From: Actinomycetes bacterium
GTDB taxonomy: Bacteria > Actinomycetota > Actinomycetes > Actinomycetales > Microbacteriaceae
DNA: 10,176 nt
Assembly (NCBI GenBank): GCA_023450335.1
Contig: JAEXHA010000183.1
Location: forward strand, 1-10,176
Direction of reading: 5' to 3'
Made by a program: the position numbers and the translations under genes. How positions within the stretch are numbered: position 1 is the stretch's first letter; each line of letters starts with the position of its first letter. Positions 8,160 through 10,176 of this stretch are shown here, one piece after another. Under the pieces are notes generated by a model that searched no databases, was not told the origin of the DNA, and saw only the letters and a program-made list of their open reading frames with translations.

Positions 8160-8334
8160 ACACCCACCCCGCCGAGAAGGCAGCGCGGGCGCCGAGGCCA
8201 CAGCACCCGGCCAGCTGCATCACCGCGTGGCCACCGAGCGGCGACCCGATCCGCCGACGGGCTCACCGGGCGAGCACAGCCATCGGCGAGGCGTCGAAGT
8301 GCCCTCACCACGCCTCACCCGAGCCGGTGAGGAC

Positions 8335-8370
8335 CAGGTCGAGAACCAGGTCGAGAACCAGGTCGAGAAC
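8335..8370 (+). repeat. Three perfect 12-bp tandem repeats
   Basis: CAGGTCGAGAAC occurs three times without a gap (8335-8346, 8347-8358, 8359-8370). The repeats are iteron-like in arrangement but shorter than classical plasmid iterons. The 12-base period is also a multiple of 3 and would read as QVEN in the plus frame. Confidence 0.8.
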
Positions 8371-8377
8371 ACGGTCC

Positions 8378-8412
8378 CGGTCAAGGTTGCGGTCAAGGTG
8401 ACCGGTCAAGGT
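8378..8412 (+). repeat. Three GGTCAAGGT direct repeats
   Basis: CGGTCAAGGT occurs at 8378-8387, 8390-8399 and 8403-8412, spaced by 12 and 13 bases, directly after the 12-bp tandem array. GGTC is the shared core: it starts at 8337, 8349, 8361, 8373, 8379, 8391, 8404, 8410 and 8414, mostly at 6- or 12-base steps. This looks like an array of binding sites for one protein. Confidence 0.7.
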
Positions 8413-8420
8413 CGGTCACC
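8397..8420. repeat. Hairpin closing the repeat array
   Basis: GGTGACC (8397-8403) and GGTCACC (8414-8420) form a perfect 7-bp stem around a 10-base loop that itself holds the third GGTCAAGGT repeat. Stem-loops next to direct repeats are typical of relaxase recognition sites; that function here is inferred. Confidence 0.55.
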
Positions 8421-8481
8421 GAGCTCCTCGACCCCGCAGGCGTGTCGATCGCTCGGCGACGTCCGACTCGACCCAATCCCG

Positions 8482-8524
8482 GATTCCTTCCGCTCCGAGC
8501 CGCGCGCTCGCGCGCTTAGGAATC
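8482..8524. repeat. Nested inverted repeats before the small gene
   Basis: Outer arms GATTCCT (8482-8488) and AGGAATC (8518-8524) enclose an inner pair GCGCGC (8502-8507) and GCGCGC (8510-8515). The outer right arm contains the AGGA that serves as Shine-Dalgarno for the ATG at 8527, so folding of the transcript could hide the ribosome site. It also overlaps the right copy of the 14-bp repeat. No T-run follows, so it is not a standard terminator. Confidence 0.45.
8508..8521 (-). repeat. 14-bp inverted repeat, right copy
   Basis: The minus strand of 8508-8521 is identical to the left copy at 8146-8159, and 348 bases separate the two copies. It ends within the ribosome site of the small gene, so a protein bound here would be placed to control the recombinase unit. 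Confidence 0.6.
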
Positions 8525-8526
8525 AC

Positions 8527-8727
8527 ATGAAGACCACTCCGCCCAACCGGTCTGCGAGCCGCCGGAGGCCGGCCGGCCCACCGCTCGACGTGATCACACC
8601 CGATGGGCCGCCCGAGCTGACCGACGAGCTCGCCCGAGCGTTGCTCCGCATCCTCCGCTCGGCGACCGACGACCACGACGAGCCCGGCGTCGCCAGCGAG
8701 CGTCGGAGTCGGGACGTAGCGTCCTGA
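8527..8727 (+). CDS. Small protein of unknown function upstream of the recombinase
   Basis: It encodes 66 residues from ATG 8527, with AGGA (8518-8521) 5 bases upstream. The protein has a basic, proline-rich N-terminus (SRRRPAGPP), a middle PPELTDELARALLRILRSA that looks like a short amphipathic helix, and a charged tail. The stop TGA lies 2 bases before the recombinase ATG, and the recombinase has no good ribosome site, so the two are probably translationally coupled. Small proteins are often found directly before such recombinases; a role in directing or controlling recombination is only an inference. The same frame is open back to GTG 8227 (166 residues), but that start has no ribosome site and would run through the repeats. 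I recognise no family. Confidence 0.55.
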   Translation: MKTTPPNRSASRRRPAGPPLDVITPDGPPELTDELARALLRILRSATDDHDEPGVASERRSRDVAS

Positions 8728-8729
8728 CC

Positions 8730-10176
8730 ATGCGCTTCGCCTTCTACGGTCGCGTGTCGACCGAGGACCAGCAGGATCCGACCTCGTCGAAGAACTGGCA
8801 GCTCACCCGGTCACGCCAGCTCATCGAGACCACCGGCGGCGTGATCGTCGCCGAGTTCTTCGACATCGGTCAGTCCCGCTCCCTGCCGTGGAAGCGTCGA
8901 CCCGAAGCGGCCCGGCTGCTCGACGAGTTCGGCTCGCCGAGCCGGGACTTCGATGCGGTCGTGATCGGCGAGCCGCAGCGAGCGTTCTACGGCAACCAGT
9001 TCGGACTCACCTTTCCGGTGTTCGTCCACTACGGCGTCGAGCTGTGGGTTCCCGAGGTCGGTGGCCGTGTCGATCCCGGCTCCGACGCCCACGACCTGGT
9101 CATGTCGCTCTACGGCGGGATGAGCAAGGGCGAACGCAACCGGATCAAGACCCGCGTCCGCACCGCCATGGCCGCACAAGCCGCCATCGAAGGCCGATTC
9201 CTCGGCGGTCGCCCCCCGTACGGCTACCTCCTCGCCGATGCCGGCCCACACCCGAACCCGGGCAAGGCCGCGATCGGTCAACACCTGCACGTCCTCGACC
9301 TCGACCCGGCCGCTGCGCCGGTCGTGCAGCGGATCTTCGCCGAGTACATCGGCGGTGCCGGCATCTACCGCATCGCCGAAGCCCTCACCGCCGATGGCAT
9401 CCTCTCCCCCTCCGCTCACGACCCGGCACGCAACCGCCACCGCGTCAGCAGCGGCGGCGCCTGGTCCAAGCAGGCAGTCCGATCCATCCTGACGAACCCC
9501 CGCTACACCGGCCGACAGGTCTGGAACCGCCAGCGCCGCGACGAGGTCCTCATCGACGTCGACGACGTCGCCCTCGGACATGAGACCCGCATGCGCTGGA
9601 ACGCCGAAGCCGACTGGGTCTGGTCCGAACACGAGACCCACCCCGCAATCGTCACCGTCGACGACTTCGACACCGTCCGCGACATCTTCGCCTCCGGCCG
9701 ACGCGGACCTCAGCGCAAGCTCCGTACCCGTCACCCCTACGCGCTCGCCGGCATCGTCCACTGCGGCGTGTGCGGTCGCAAGATGCAGTCGTCGTGGAAC
9801 AACGGACGCGCCTACTACCGCTGCAAGTTCCCCGCCGAGTACGCCGTCAAGGAAGACAAGCACCCCAAGACCGTCTACCTCCGCGAGGACGCCATCCTCC
9901 CCGGACTCGACGGCTGGATCGGCGACCTGTTCGACCCGGCCCACCTCGACGCCACATGCGCAGCGCTCGCCCACGCCAGCGACCGCGACGCTGCCCAGCC
10001 GCCAGAACCGAACCTGCTCATCGCCGACCAACTCCGCGAATGCGAGGCGAAGCTCAGCAAGTACCGCCGGCTGCTCGAGGAGCGCGACGACATCGCCGTC
10101 ATCGGCGAGTGGATCGCCGAAGCCGAACGCGAACGCAACCGTCTGCAGCGCCTGACCAGGCCGACCCAGCGGACCG
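8730..10176 (+). CDS. Large serine recombinase (site-specific integrase type), C-terminus outside the window
   Basis: It catalyses site-specific DNA integration or excision through a 5' phosphoserine link. The 482 codons seen run to the window edge. The N-terminal resolvase domain holds YGRVST with catalytic Ser10 and Arg8, then GQSRSLPWKRRPE, GEPQRAFYGNQFG and MSKGERNRIKTRVRTAM (the long E-helix region). The Recombinase domain starts at GGRPPYGY and continues through SKQAVRSILTNPRYTG. A zinc-ribbon-like segment has CGVC (Cys345, Cys348) and Cys365; the fourth ligand is not obvious and may be a downstream His. The final part, LRECEAKLSKYRRLLEERDD and onward, begins the coiled coil. The start ATG is 2 bases after the stop of the small gene, without its own strong ribosome site. 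The GEPQRAFYG form resembles actinobacterial recombinases. It probably moves the element that carries the relaxase. Confidence 0.92.
   Translation, partial: MRFAFYGRVSTEDQQDPTSSKNWQLTRSRQLIETTGGVIVAEFFDIGQSRSLPWKRRPEAARLLDEFGSPSRDFDAVVIGEPQRAFYGNQFGLTFPVFVHYGVELWVPEVGGRVDPGSDAHDLVMSLYGGMSKGERNRIKTRVRTAMAAQAAIEGRFLGGRPPYGYLLADAGPHPNPGKAAIGQHLHVLDLDPAAAPVVQRIFAEYIGGAGIYRIAEALTADGILSPSAHDPARNRHRVSSGGAWSKQAVRSILTNPRYTGRQVWNRQRRDEVLIDVDDVALGHETRMRWNAEADWVWSEHETHPAIVTVDDFDTVRDIFASGRRGPQRKLRTRHPYALAGIVHCGVCGRKMQSSWNNGRAYYRCKFPAEYAVKEDKHPKTVYLREDAILPGLDGWIGDLFDPAHLDATCAALAHASDRDAAQPPEPNLLIADQLRECEAKLSKYRRLLEERDDIAVIGEWIAEAERERNRLQRLTRPTQRT

Larger units (their letters stand above)
7938..8526. other. 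589-base region without a convincing gene: candidate oriT/control region
   Basis: This lies between the divergent relaxase and the small-protein/recombinase unit. It holds a 12-bp tandem repeat, GGTCAAGGT repeats with a hairpin, two copies of a 14-bp inverted repeat, and a nested hairpin at its right end. oriT commonly sits directly upstream of a MobF relaxase gene and carries direct and inverted repeats, so an oriT function is inferred. The frames open here have compositions unlike real proteins. The one exception is the frame at 8227-8526, which is open into the small gene and would encode three QVEN repeats; coding there cannot be fully excluded. Confidence 0.5.

Noticed and set aside
8335..8412. 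CRISPR array
   Set aside because: The repeats are 12 bases with no spacers between them, and no cas genes are present.
8811..10031. 406-codon minus-strand frame inside the recombinase
   Set aside because: It is an antisense shadow of a clear serine recombinase; composition is Val/Gly/Asp-rich with no domain.

Overview
This is a GC-rich window with strong G/C preference at third codon positions and frequent GTG starts. The relaxase and serine recombinase have an actinobacterial look, so the source is probably an Actinomycetota bacterium. An acidimicrobial lineage is possible, but nothing here fixes the genus.

Left part (1-5333), cell-surface genes. A very long minus-strand gene runs off the left edge. 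It encodes a secreted YD-repeat (RHS-like) protein with a signal peptide, a DUF6531-like segment and about 30 repeats of roughly 21 residues. Just upstream, in a 4-base ATGA overlap, is a family 2 glycosyltransferase. Its N-terminal strand is cut off by an in-frame TAA where the family normally has Tyr. Divergent from it is a UDP-glucose/GDP-mannose dehydrogenase family gene. Its catalytic residues are intact, but the C-terminal substrate motif is degenerate and the C-terminus is short.

Right part (5379-10176), a mobile-element module. A MobF/TrwC-type conjugative relaxase-helicase lies on the minus strand. A 66-residue small gene and a large serine recombinase lie on the plus strand, and the recombinase runs off the right edge. 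The two transcription units diverge from a 589-base region without a convincing gene (7938-8526). That region holds three perfect 12-bp tandem repeats, a train of GGTCAAGGT repeats ending in a 7-bp hairpin, a 14-bp inverted repeat with copies 348 bp apart, and a nested hairpin just before the small gene. Its position beside a relaxase makes it a good oriT/replication-control candidate. The recombinase suggests an integrative and mobilizable or conjugative element. No type IV secretion or coupling-protein gene is visible.

The two parts meet tail-to-tail in a 45-base gap (5334-5378), a possible border between chromosome and mobile element. The most useful leads are the repeat region between relaxase and recombinase, the nonsense codon in the glycosyltransferase, and the altered dehydrogenase.
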